From contig JAITPS010000250.1 in assembly GCA_031289325.1 (NCBI GenBank), positions 1 through 14,911 on the forward strand: a stretch of DNA of 14,911 nucleotides. Reading direction: 5' to 3'. A program made the translations under genes and the position numbers. Below, in pieces: positions 8,010 to 14,745 of this stretch. The notes beneath the pieces are model-generated. The model saw only the letters and a list, made by a program, of their open reading frames with translations, ran no database searches and had not been told where the DNA came from. Positions within the stretch are counted from its first letter, which is position 1, and each line of letters starts with the position of its first letter. This DNA comes from Candidatus Methanovirga meridionalis (GTDB lineage: Archaea; Methanobacteriota; Methanobacteria; Methanobacteriales; Methanobacteriaceae).

Positions 8010-8318
8010 GTTATTTTTATTTTTAGAAAAGTTATTTTTATTTTTAAATGAGTTATTTTTATTTTTAGAAAAGTTATTTTTATTTTTAAATGAGTTGTTT
8101 TTATTTTTAGAAAAGTTATTTTTATTTTTAGAAAAGTTATTTTTATTTTTAAATGAGTTATTTTTAGAAAAGTTATTTTTATTTTTAAATGAGTTGTTTT
8201 TATTTTTAAATGAGTTATTTTTATTTTTAGAAAAGTTGTTTTTATTTTTAAATGAGTTGTTTTTATTTTTAAATGAGTTGTTTTTATTTTTAAATGAGTT
8301 ATTTTTATTTTTAGAAAA
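8010..8318. repeat. 21-bp tandem array of two alternating unit types, 15 units
   Basis: Each unit is GTT(A/G)TTTTTATTTTTA followed by either GAAAA (type E) or AATGA (type N). Reading from 8010 the order is E N E N E E N E N N E N N N E. Unit 8 (8157-8171) lacks 6 bp; all others are 21 bp. The fourth base is G in units 5, 10, 12, 13 and 14. The flanking sequences TTTTTAAAAAAGTTATTT and TTATTTTTAAGAAATTTATC match the right end of the dispersed element, so the array probably arose by expansion there. The array is open in long frames on both strands, but without an ATG start or ribosome binding site. Confidence 0.9.
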
Positions 8319-8369
8319 GTTATTTTTAAGAAATTTATCAAAACAGCTTTAAATTTAAAAATATAAACA

Positions 8370-8417
8370 AATAGTTAAGGTAGTTAATGACTTATTAACT
8401 ATTAGTCCTTAACTATT
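8370..8417 (-). terminator. Nested hairpin after thiI, probable terminator
   Basis: On the - strand the hairpin begins 11 nt after the thiI stop codon. The outer stem is AATAGTTAAGG paired with CCTTAACTATT (11 bp, perfect), and the inner stem is TAGTTAAT with ATTAACTA (8 bp) around a 5-nt loop. Five unpaired bases lie on one side. A T-rich stretch (TGTTTATATTTTT) follows. The placement and T tail fit transcription termination of the upstream operon; RNA 3'-end protection is an alternative. Confidence 0.55.
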
Positions 8418-8428
8418 AGTCATTGAAT

Positions 8429-9583
8429 TTAAATTGATGGGTATAGTTTGTTAATTATTTTATCCACCTCTTCGTTTTGATTCATGGATTCTTTGAAGGT
8501 GTTTACTTGAACTAAATCAGCATTAGTTTCAGGATACTTGGGAACAGCTGAACATCCTCCGTCATTTAATTCAGATATTGGAAATGTTCCTATTTTTTTA
8601 GCTATTTTTTCTATTTCTACCTTATCCAATCCTATTAATGGACTTAAAATAGGTAGGTTTGTTTTTTCTCTTGTAGCTACAATATTGGGTAATGTTTGAG
8701 ATGCTACTTGACCAAGACTACTTCCATCAACAATAGCTGATGCATTTTCTTTTTCAGCTATTCTCTCTGCAATTTTATACATTCCTGATTTACAAAGAAC
8801 ACAAGTTAATTTTTCAGGGGCATGTTCCTTAGAAGCTGCTAAATATTCTCCATAATCAACTATTACCTTTTTAATTTCAGAACCAACAGCATACTTGTTA
8901 AGTTGAGTAATTAATTTTTTAAAGTTTTCTGTAACCATTGAACCAGCAAAAGGATCGTTATTAAAATGAATAGCTACAACTTCACAGCCACGTTTCATCA
9001 TTAAGTACGATGCAACTGGAGAATCTATACCACTTGAGACAAGGGCAACTAAACGACCTTGTGTTCCAAGAGGTAAACCTCCAGTACCTTTCATCTTTTC
9101 ATGGAAAATGTATGTATCTTCTCCACGTATTTCAAGAAATATTGTAATATCTGGATTTCTTAAATTAACTGGACTACCAGTTTTTTTCACAACCACAGAG
9201 CCAGCAAAAGCTGAGAATTCTTGGGAGGACATATCATGTTTTCCAACTCTTCTTGTTCTTATTGCAAATGATTTTTGCGAGTTAAACAATCCTGATTTTT
9301 CAAGTTCATCAACATAATCTATTAAGTATTTCTCAATGTTCACTAAATCAGTTTTTAAACTAATAGCTGGAGAGTAGGAAACAATTCCAAAAATTCGTGA
9401 TAAAGTCTTTAAACCTTCTTCAAAGTCTTTTGGATAAATAAATAGTCTTGCTTGATTGAGATTTAGTTTACAATCTAAGGCTGATTTTATATTTGCGACT
9501 AATTTATTTTCAAATCTTTTTCTAACTCGTGGACTTTTTAAAGCAATTTCTCCGTATCGACCAATAATTAAATCATAATTCAT
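8429..9583 (-). CDS. thiI: tRNA 4-thiouridine synthetase ThiI (archaeal type)
   Basis: ThiI adenylates U8 of tRNA and replaces its oxygen with sulfur; in some organisms it also supplies sulfur for the thiamine thiazole. The 384-aa protein shows a ferredoxin-like N-terminus, a THUMP region (about 60-165) with KSFAIRTRRVGKHDMSS, and a PP-loop ATP-pyrophosphatase motif LVSSGIDSPVASY (181-193). There is no rhodanese domain; instead a CVLC motif (C261, C264) is present, as in methanogen ThiI, where these cysteines are thought to carry or bind sulfur or an Fe-S cluster. C344 in GGCSAVP is another candidate. The start is ATG at 9583 with AGGAT upstream. The homocysteine-biosynthesis gene ends only 26 bp upstream on the same strand, so the two probably form one operon with linked sulfur supply. 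A nested hairpin follows the stop. Confidence 0.95.
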   Translation of the reverse strand: MNYDLIIGRYGEIALKSPRVRKRFENKLVANIKSALDCKLNLNQARLFIYPKDFEEGLKTLSRIFGIVSYSPAISLKTDLVNIEKYLIDYVDELEKSGLFNSQKSFAIRTRRVGKHDMSSQEFSAFAGSVVVKKTGSPVNLRNPDITIFLEIRGEDTYIFHEKMKGTGGLPLGTQGRLVALVSSGIDSPVASYLMMKRGCEVVAIHFNNDPFAGSMVTENFKKLITQLNKYAVGSEIKKVIVDYGEYLAASKEHAPEKLTCVLCKSGMYKIAERIAEKENASAIVDGSSLGQVASQTLPNIVATREKTNLPILSPLIGLDKVEIEKIAKKIGTFPISELNDGGCSAVPKYPETNADLVQVNTFKESMNQNEEVDKIINKLYPSI

Positions 9584-9609
9584 ATAATCTTATCCTAAAA
9601 ATTAAATAT

Positions 9610-10860
9610 TTAAAGTAAAAATTCTCCTTTACCAATAAGCTGTTTTAACTTAATAGCTATTTTTTTTGCTCTCTGAATGTCTGATTGTCTGCATGTAATT
9701 GGCACATTGAAAGATTCATCATCTATTTCAAAATCTATAGAACCTATGTTCATGGTATATGTGGTATTGTTAGATAGATACACACATAATCCGCAACCAA
9801 AACATTTATCTAAATCAATTGTTCCATTGTCATTAATTGCATTTGTTGGGCATGAGTGCTTAATATCTTCATTATCTTTTTCATTGAAGCTATCAAAGTT
9901 AAAGACAGGTCTTTCATCGTAATCACCCCATGCTTTATCATAGTTAGTTTTAGATAAGGGTAAATGCCTTCCATGAATATCAGCTATTACAAGAGGTATG
10001 TCACTGTTTAAGATTTTAACTTCTTCAAACACTTTTTCATTTAATATTGGGAGTGGAATAGCTATTGAATCATAAATTTCAGGTCCTGCTCCTGTTTTAA
10101 ATCCACCAACATATTCACCAGACATTTGAAGCATATCTGCAGTTAACATTAAATTAGGTTTCGCATCAGAACTTCTTGTACCACTACCTAAAATCACTCC
10201 TTTACCTCCATTAATTAAAATTTTAGTTCCTTCTTTAATTAAGGTTCTACTTACATTGTTTTGTATTGGATTTAATTCACCACAACCAGAAAAAGTAAGT
10301 TGGTTATATGATCCTTTCGTTGGAATTCCATTAAATATTGAATTAACAACATCATTTTTTGGATTTATGAAGGCAGTGTAATTTTTAAATGCCATTCGTG
10401 TCCCTATAATTTGTGCTCTTTGTAAATCATCAACTGTTATGGTTTTCTCAAATTTTGCTCCATCAATGGCTTCCACTTCAAGATCAATTTTTTCTCCATT
10501 TAAAATATCTTTAAATAAAAATCCTCCACCATATTGATGGTCTTTAACACTATGCTCTGTTCCATATACAATAACATCCACTGAACCTAATAATTCATTA
10601 GGACATGGTCCAGGGAATGCTGGAACTCCATTAAGATAAACTTTTTTAGCTTTTTGGAAAATTCCAGGACCAGTAACTTCAACATGAAAAATAGCTGCTG
10701 TTCCAGACATTATTCCACAGGTTCCTGTTGTTACCACATCAACATCTTCAAAACTCAATTCTTCTTCATTTCTTATTGATTTTTTTATTTCTTCGGCTGT
10801 AAAAATATTGGCTTCGCCATCAGCTATTTTTTTATTTATTTCTTCTATTGTTCTTGTCAT
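9610..10860 (-). CDS. Homocysteine biosynthesis protein (DUF39/COG1900; L-aspartate semialdehyde sulfurtransferase type) with ferredoxin-like tail
   Basis: Members of this family take part in the methanogen route that inserts sulfide-derived sulfur into aspartate semialdehyde to make homocysteine. The 416-aa protein has the DUF39 body at about 1-320 with VVTTGTCGIMSGTAAIFHV (42-60), FPGPCPNE (82-89) and SGCGELNP (191-198). The cysteines C48, C86 and C193 are candidates for persulfide chemistry. A short ferredoxin-like tail follows: SCPTNAI with C337, then CFGCGLC with C353, C356 and C359. This supplies four ligands for one [4Fe-4S] cluster. No CBS domains are seen, unlike some family members. 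The start is ATG at 10860 with a strong AAGGAGGAT ribosome binding site at 10864-10872. It is probably the first gene of an operon with thiI. The exact reaction is inferred from the family. Confidence 0.88.
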   Translation of the reverse strand: MTRTIEEINKKIADGEANIFTAEEIKKSIRNEEELSFEDVDVVTTGTCGIMSGTAAIFHVEVTGPGIFQKAKKVYLNGVPAFPGPCPNELLGSVDVIVYGTEHSVKDHQYGGGFLFKDILNGEKIDLEVEAIDGAKFEKTITVDDLQRAQIIGTRMAFKNYTAFINPKNDVVNSIFNGIPTKGSYNQLTFSGCGELNPIQNNVSRTLIKEGTKILINGGKGVILGSGTRSSDAKPNLMLTADMLQMSGEYVGGFKTGAGPEIYDSIAIPLPILNEKVFEEVKILNSDIPLVIADIHGRHLPLSKTNYDKAWGDYDERPVFNFDSFNEKDNEDIKHSCPTNAINDNGTIDLDKCFGCGLCVYLSNNTTYTMNIGSIDFEIDDESFNVPITCRQSDIQRAKKIAIKLKQLIGKGEFLL

Positions 10861-10961
10861 TGTATCCTCCTTAAATAGATTAAGTCATAATATAATTTTT
10901 AAACTTATTTAAACATAAATTTATTTAAAAATTATGTTGTTATATATTAACATTATTTCTT

Positions 10962-10974
10962 ATTATATATAAAT
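10962..10974 (-). promoter_or_regulatory. Candidate box A for the homocysteine-thiI operon
   Basis: On the - strand ATTTATATATAATA is a good match to the archaeal TATA box. It would place transcription start near 10937, giving a leader of about 75 nt before the strong ribosome binding site. The composition of the region weakens any such call. Confidence 0.4.
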
Positions 10975-10976
10975 CT

Positions 10977-10988
10977 TAACAATTGTTA
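10977..10988. promoter_or_regulatory. Perfect 12-bp palindrome next to the candidate box A
   Basis: TAACAATTGTTA reads the same on both strands and lies two bases upstream of the candidate TATA box, where archaeal BRE or regulator binding would affect TFB recruitment. It could be an operator for a dimeric regulator. Function is inference; palindromes of this length are not rare in AT-rich DNA. Confidence 0.3.
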
Positions 10989-11042
10989 TATTTTAAATTT
11001 CATCTTTGATATTAATATATCTATTATGAAAATATTATGAAA

Positions 11043-11610
11043 AAGTTCTTAAATTTTAAAATAATAAATTTTTTTATTTAATTTTAAATATTAATTTATA
11101 AAAATATATAATTTTAAATATTAAATAATATTGGTATATATTAACTAATATAAATAATTTTTAATTAATGTAAATAATTTTTAATTAATATAAATAATTT
11201 TTAATTAATATAAATAATTTTTAATTAATATAAGTAATTTTTAATTAATATAAGTAATTTTTAATTAATATAAATAATTTTTAATTAATATAAATAATTT
11301 TTAATAAATATAAATAATTTTTAATAAATATAAATAATTTTTAATAAATATAAATAATTTTAAATTAATATAAATAATTTTTAATAAATATAAGTAATTT
11401 TTAAATAATATAAATAATTTTTAATAAATATAAGTAATTTTTAAATAATATAAATAATTTTAAATTAATATAAATAATTTTTAATAAATATAAATAATTT
11501 TAAATTAATATAAATAATTTTAAATTAATATAAATAATTTTTAAATAATATAAATAATTTTTAAATAATATAAATAATTTTAAATTAATATAAATAATTT
11601 TAAATTAATA
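11043..11610 (+). repeat. Dispersed AT-rich element, copy 4 (left end plus 20-bp array)
   Basis: The left end ATTATGAAAAAGTTCTTAAA begins about 11035, with the 11-bp motif AAAGTTCTTAA at 11043-11053, followed by the shared inner sequence ATTAATTTATAAAAATATAT. After about 11140 it runs into the 20-bp array, and no TTAAGAACTTT right end is found. The right half is therefore replaced or lost. The copy fills much of the 889-bp gene-free gap between the homocysteine-biosynthesis gene and the membrane-protein gene. Confidence 0.58.
11141..11610. repeat. 20-bp tandem array, 23.5 units without indels
   Basis: The commonest form is TTAATTAATATAAATAATTT. The period is exactly 20 bp from 11141 to 11600, with a half unit after it. 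Variation is limited to a few positions: the first half is TTAATTAATA, TTAATAAATA, TTAAATAATA or TAAATTAATA (plus single-copy variants in units 1 and 2), and the second half is TAAATAATTT or TAAGTAATTT. Variants come in runs (units 3-8, 9-11), and the 40-bp pair 13-14 is repeated as 15-16, consistent with growth by local duplication. The unit matches the core of the dispersed element. Confidence 0.93.
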
Positions 11611-11749
11611 AAATGAAGTATTATATTATTAAACAAAGTATTATAATGTTAAACAAATTATTATCTTTTCATTAGTTGAATTTCTCACAACCTCATATTT
11701 ATTAATATTTAGTTAAAACATTCTCCATAAAATTAATTAAGGTATTAGT

Positions 11750-12334
11750 TTATGCAAAATATTTTTTGAAAATTTCTCCAGCAGTTATATATCCTAAATC
11801 AAAAATTAGGAAAAAGATAAATGTTTCAATATTTAAAAAATGGATGTATGGAATTGTAAATCCAGTTAAATTACTATAAATTCCAAATAAAGATAGTATT
11901 AGGACTGCAACTCTCATTGTAAAACGATAGTCAAAGAAAAATTTTAAAAATTTATTTTTTTGGAATTTAGGGTTATCATTTCCAAATTCATCAATGTATG
12001 CTGAAAAAGTACATATTATCAATGTTATTAAACTTAAATTAAATAATTGATTTGAAAAAAAGTTAAATAGAAAGCATACTATGATGAAAACTATTAATGA
12101 GAAGATATGATGAATTCCATTTATTTTTAAAGCCAAACCAGTTGCAATTATAATTGTTAAGAAAATATATGGTGCTTCTGCAATATTACTTGTTAAATAT
12201 CCAATTAAAACCCCATTGATTATAGCTAAAATAGAAGCCATTATTTTATTTGATTTTTCATCGTATTCATCATCAGAAAATTTCATTAAAAATCCTGATA
12301 ATCCATATATAATAGCTATTATTAATGAATTCAT
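11750..12334 (-). CDS. Multi-pass membrane protein of unknown function
   Basis: The 194-aa product is strongly hydrophobic, with about seven likely membrane segments (roughly 2-18, 31-49, 55-70, 77-93, 96-112, 140-156 and 168-185). Two acidic clusters sit at segment ends: DDEYDE (21-26) after the first helix and DEFGND (115-120) after the fifth, the latter followed by a lysine-rich loop. Paired aspartate-rich loops recall the UbiA prenyltransferase plan, but the protein is much shorter than the usual 270-300 aa and lacks a clear NDxxDxxxD motif, so this is only a resemblance. The start is ATG at 12334 with AGATGAT upstream. It lies 43 bp downstream of pdaD on the same strand and is probably co-transcribed. 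I do not recognise the family. Confidence 0.82.
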   Translation of the reverse strand: MNSLIIAIIYGLSGFLMKFSDDEYDEKSNKIMASILAIINGVLIGYLTSNIAEAPYIFLTIIIATGLALKINGIHHIFSLIVFIIVCFLFNFFSNQLFNLSLITLIICTFSAYIDEFGNDNPKFQKNKFLKFFFDYRFTMRVAVLILSLFGIYSNLTGFTIPYIHFLNIETFIFFLIFDLGYITAGEIFKKYFA

Positions 12335-12377
12335 AAAATCATCTTTCTTAATGATTAATCATACTTGTAGTAAAGAT

Positions 12378-12836
12378 TTATTCATCTATGTAGACTACTG
12401 ATGATATAACTGATCCTATGTTTTCAACTTTATGATGTAAATCTTCCACAATCATCACATTAATTTTTTCATTCCTAATTTTCATCATATACTTTACCAT
12501 AGCTATTACATTACTTTTAACATAGTCTAAATCCTCATTTTTTCCTGATTTTTCAACCACACAACCTAAATTATCCCCAATTGCCACAGCAACTGTAGCA
12601 AAAATTATATCGTCTTTTTTATCAGAGCTTGCATGTGATAAAACACAATTTACCATTTTTCCAGCTTTAATATTAGGTAATTCAACTACTTCTGTATTTT
12701 TTTCTAACATGCTTGAAACTTTTATTAAATTAGCATCTCCAATTCCTGCATTATATAATGCATTGTCAAATGCATTTAATTTAGTGGGACCTTCTGCTTT
12801 TCCAGAAACAATAGCTATTTTCATGATAATTTCCAT
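12378..12836 (-). CDS. pdaD: Pyruvoyl-dependent arginine decarboxylase
   Basis: The enzyme converts arginine to agmatine, the first step of archaeal polyamine synthesis. Proenzymes of this family self-cleave at a Ser-Ser pair, and the second serine becomes the pyruvoyl group. Here the pair is S41-S42 in LIKVSSML. The N-terminal pattern NAFDNALYNAGIGDANLI (21-38) is typical of the family, and the C-terminal half carries the expected beta-sheet sequence and HHKVENIGSV. The 152-aa length is slightly shorter than characterised homologues. ATG at 12836 is given; ATG at 12824 (MKIAIVSG) may be the true start, since neither has a clear ribosome binding site. A TATA-like TTAATTATAT lies about 50 bp upstream of the start. 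The membrane-protein gene follows after 43 bp, and glyS lies 163 bp upstream. Confidence 0.9.
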   Translation of the reverse strand: MEIIMKIAIVSGKAEGPTKLNAFDNALYNAGIGDANLIKVSSMLEKNTEVVELPNIKAGKMVNCVLSHASSDKKDDIIFATVAVAIGDNLGCVVEKSGKNEDLDYVKSNVIAMVKYMMKIRNEKINVMIVEDLHHKVENIGSVISSVVYIDE

Positions 12837-12999
12837 TATTAAGAATTATTTAAAATTTATTGGGTATCAAATCAAGATTTAAGATATAATTAAGTATTTT
12901 ACTCACTAAATCCAAGGATTCATAAATTTCACTTTTTTAAGACTCTACAAGAGTGTGTGGGATAATTTATTGGTTGGATTTTTTATATCATCCATTATT

Positions 13000-14730
13000 T
13001 TACATTACCCCATTATAAAAATTCTTAATATATGAGGTTAACTCTGTAATTTTAATTCTCTCCTGTTTTTCACTATCCCTGTTTCTAACTGTAACACAAT
13101 CATCGTCTAAAGTATCAAAATCTACAGTAACAGCTAATGGAATTCCAATTTCATCACTTCGAGCATATCTTCTACCAATTGTTCCAGAACTATCATACTC
13201 TACTGTAAAACCATTCAACCTTAAACTATCTTTAATATCGTTAGCTATTTCAGGTAATTTATCCTTTTTTATCAACGGAAAAACAGCTACTTTTATTGGG
13301 CTGATACTTGGGGTGAATTTAAAGTAATCCTTAACTTTATCTTTACCATCTTCTTTTACAGTTGTACTATTAAAAGAATGTAATAATAATCCATAAATAA
13401 TACGATCAATACCAAATGAAGGTTCTATAACATGAGGAATAACTTTTTCTCCTTTAACTTCCTCTTCAACCTCATCAAAAGATAAATCTTCTTTTTCAAT
13501 ATTAAAGCTATTAGAATCAATAGCTATTTTATAAACATTATTATTTTCTAATTCATCTTTAATCTTTAATGGATCAGTGTTGCTTAAAGCTTCTATGATT
13601 TTACTTGAATTTTTTCTGAATTTTTTACCTAACTCTTTCATATTTGGTTTTACAACGGTCTTTTTAATGGTTTTAGATTCATCATACTCAATATAAATAT
13701 TTAAATCTTCTGCACTATGCTTTGAATGAGCTGAAAGATCGTAATCTCCTCTATCAGCTATTCCTATAATTTCAACCCATCCATATTTATCTGTTTTTAA
13801 TTCAACATCCCAACTATCATTAGCATAATGAGCCATCTCATTTGGAGAATGTTGTCTGATTCTTAAAACATTATCATGAATTCCTATTTCATTTAAAAAT
13901 TTTTTAGCCAAATATATTTCATATATTAAGATTTCATTTGCAACAATTTTCTTATCCAATGCAACTTGTGCTGTTAAAGTAACTGCTTCCTTATTTTCAT
14001 TCTGATTTTTAGCAGAATATAAAACAAAAACTTCGTTAGCTATTTCCTTAAATTTAGGATGTGTTTTATCCTCTGGATGAACAAATATTTCCACTTCAGC
14101 TTGGGTGAATTCTCTAAGGCGAATAACTCCTTGACGAGGAGATATTTCATTTCTATATGCTTTACCTAACTGAACAACACCAAAAGGCAATTTGTTTTTA
14201 AAGAAACGGCTAAGACGTTTAAACATTACAAATATTCCTTGAGAGGTTTCAGGTCTCATATATCCAATTTTATTCCCTTTTGGCCCAATATTGGTTCTAA
14301 ACATTAGATTAAAATTCCAAGCTTCAGATAATTTAGCTTTACAAATTGGGCATTTAACATTTTCCTCAATTACAACCTTATCTAATTCTTCATTTGTATA
14401 ACCATCAACTGAAATGTTTGTTTGTTCTTCTACAATATGATCTAATCTAAAAACATCCTTACATTCCATACATTGAACCATAGGATCTGTAAAATTACTT
14501 ATATGTCCAGAAGCTATTAAAACTTCTTCAGGTGTCACAGTCGGACTTTCAATTTCATAAAATCCTTCATTTGCAACATATATCTCTCTCCATTTCTCCA
14601 TAACATTATTTTTCAACATAGCTCCTAATGGTCCATAATCTGTAAATCCAGCGACTCCAGAATAAATCTCAAATGAAGGCCATAAGAATCCTCTTTTTGT
14701 ACTAATGTTTATCATTTTATCATGATTCAA
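13000..14730 (-). CDS. glyS: Glycyl-tRNA synthetase (archaeal/eukaryotic type), TTG start
   Basis: This class II enzyme attaches glycine to tRNA-Gly as a homodimer. From the TTG start the protein has 576 aa, normal for the archaeal type. RGFLWPSFEIYSG (13-25) and DYGPLG (31-36) begin the catalytic domain. C87/C90 and C127/C130 form a likely zinc site. Motif 2 is YRNEISPRQG (192-201), the glycine-recognition segment GIADRGDYDLSAHS is at 323-336, and motif 3 is EPSFGIDRIIYG (436-447). The anticodon-binding domain starts at about 478. TTG at 14730 is chosen because AGAGGT lies seven bases upstream and family proteins begin (M)NHDKM. ATG at 14715 is an alternative. An open frame continues upstream through a 15-bp repeat array but would add about 57 residues of FKLLL repeats, which is implausible. 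Confidence 0.95.
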   Translation of the reverse strand: MNHDKMINISTKRGFLWPSFEIYSGVAGFTDYGPLGAMLKNNVMEKWREIYVANEGFYEIESPTVTPEEVLIASGHISNFTDPMVQCMECKDVFRLDHIVEEQTNISVDGYTNEELDKVVIEENVKCPICKAKLSEAWNFNLMFRTNIGPKGNKIGYMRPETSQGIFVMFKRLSRFFKNKLPFGVVQLGKAYRNEISPRQGVIRLREFTQAEVEIFVHPEDKTHPKFKEIANEVFVLYSAKNQNENKEAVTLTAQVALDKKIVANEILIYEIYLAKKFLNEIGIHDNVLRIRQHSPNEMAHYANDSWDVELKTDKYGWVEIIGIADRGDYDLSAHSKHSAEDLNIYIEYDESKTIKKTVVKPNMKELGKKFRKNSSKIIEALSNTDPLKIKDELENNNVYKIAIDSNSFNIEKEDLSFDEVEEEVKGEKVIPHVIEPSFGIDRIIYGLLLHSFNSTTVKEDGKDKVKDYFKFTPSISPIKVAVFPLIKKDKLPEIANDIKDSLRLNGFTVEYDSSGTIGRRYARSDEIGIPLAVTVDFDTLDDDCVTVRNRDSEKQERIKITELTSYIKNFYNGVM

Positions 14731-14745
14731 ACTAAAAACCTCTTT

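Larger units (their letters stand above)
7654..8341 (+). repeat. Dispersed AT-rich element, copy 3 (expanded)
   Basis: The left-end motif AAAGTTCTTAA occurs twice (7654-7664 and 7667-7677), and the right end TTAAGAACTTT is at 7933-7943. A second, partial right half follows (about 7960-8341) and ends TTTTTAAGAAATTTATCAAA. This copy contains a 15-bp triplicate, a 30-bp duplication (7761-7790 and 7791-7820, one mismatch) and the large 21-bp array, which interrupts the second right end. It fills most of the 941-bp gap between the tRNA and thiI, in which no gene is seen. Confidence 0.6.

Noticed and set aside
7976..8352. Long open frames on both strands across the 21-bp array (heptad-repeat proteins)
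   Set aside because: They depend on TTG starts without ribosome binding sites, and they exist because the repeat unit is a multiple of three without stops. Both strands are open at once, which fits non-coding repeat better than a gene.
11141..11610. CRISPR array
   Set aside because: The units are contiguous 20-bp repeats without unique spacers. The same argument excludes the 15-, 21- and 30-bp arrays, and no cas gene is visible.
12396..12420. C/D-box-like TGATGAT ... CTGA on the + strand
   Set aside because: It lies antisense within the conserved pdaD coding sequence, the guide spacing is too short and C'/D' boxes are not evident.
12901..12999. Hairpin ACTCT-TGT-AGAGT between glyS and pdaD as a glyS terminator
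   Set aside because: The stem is only 5 bp and is followed on the - strand by CTTAAAAAAG, not a T tract. It may help termination but is not strong enough to annotate.
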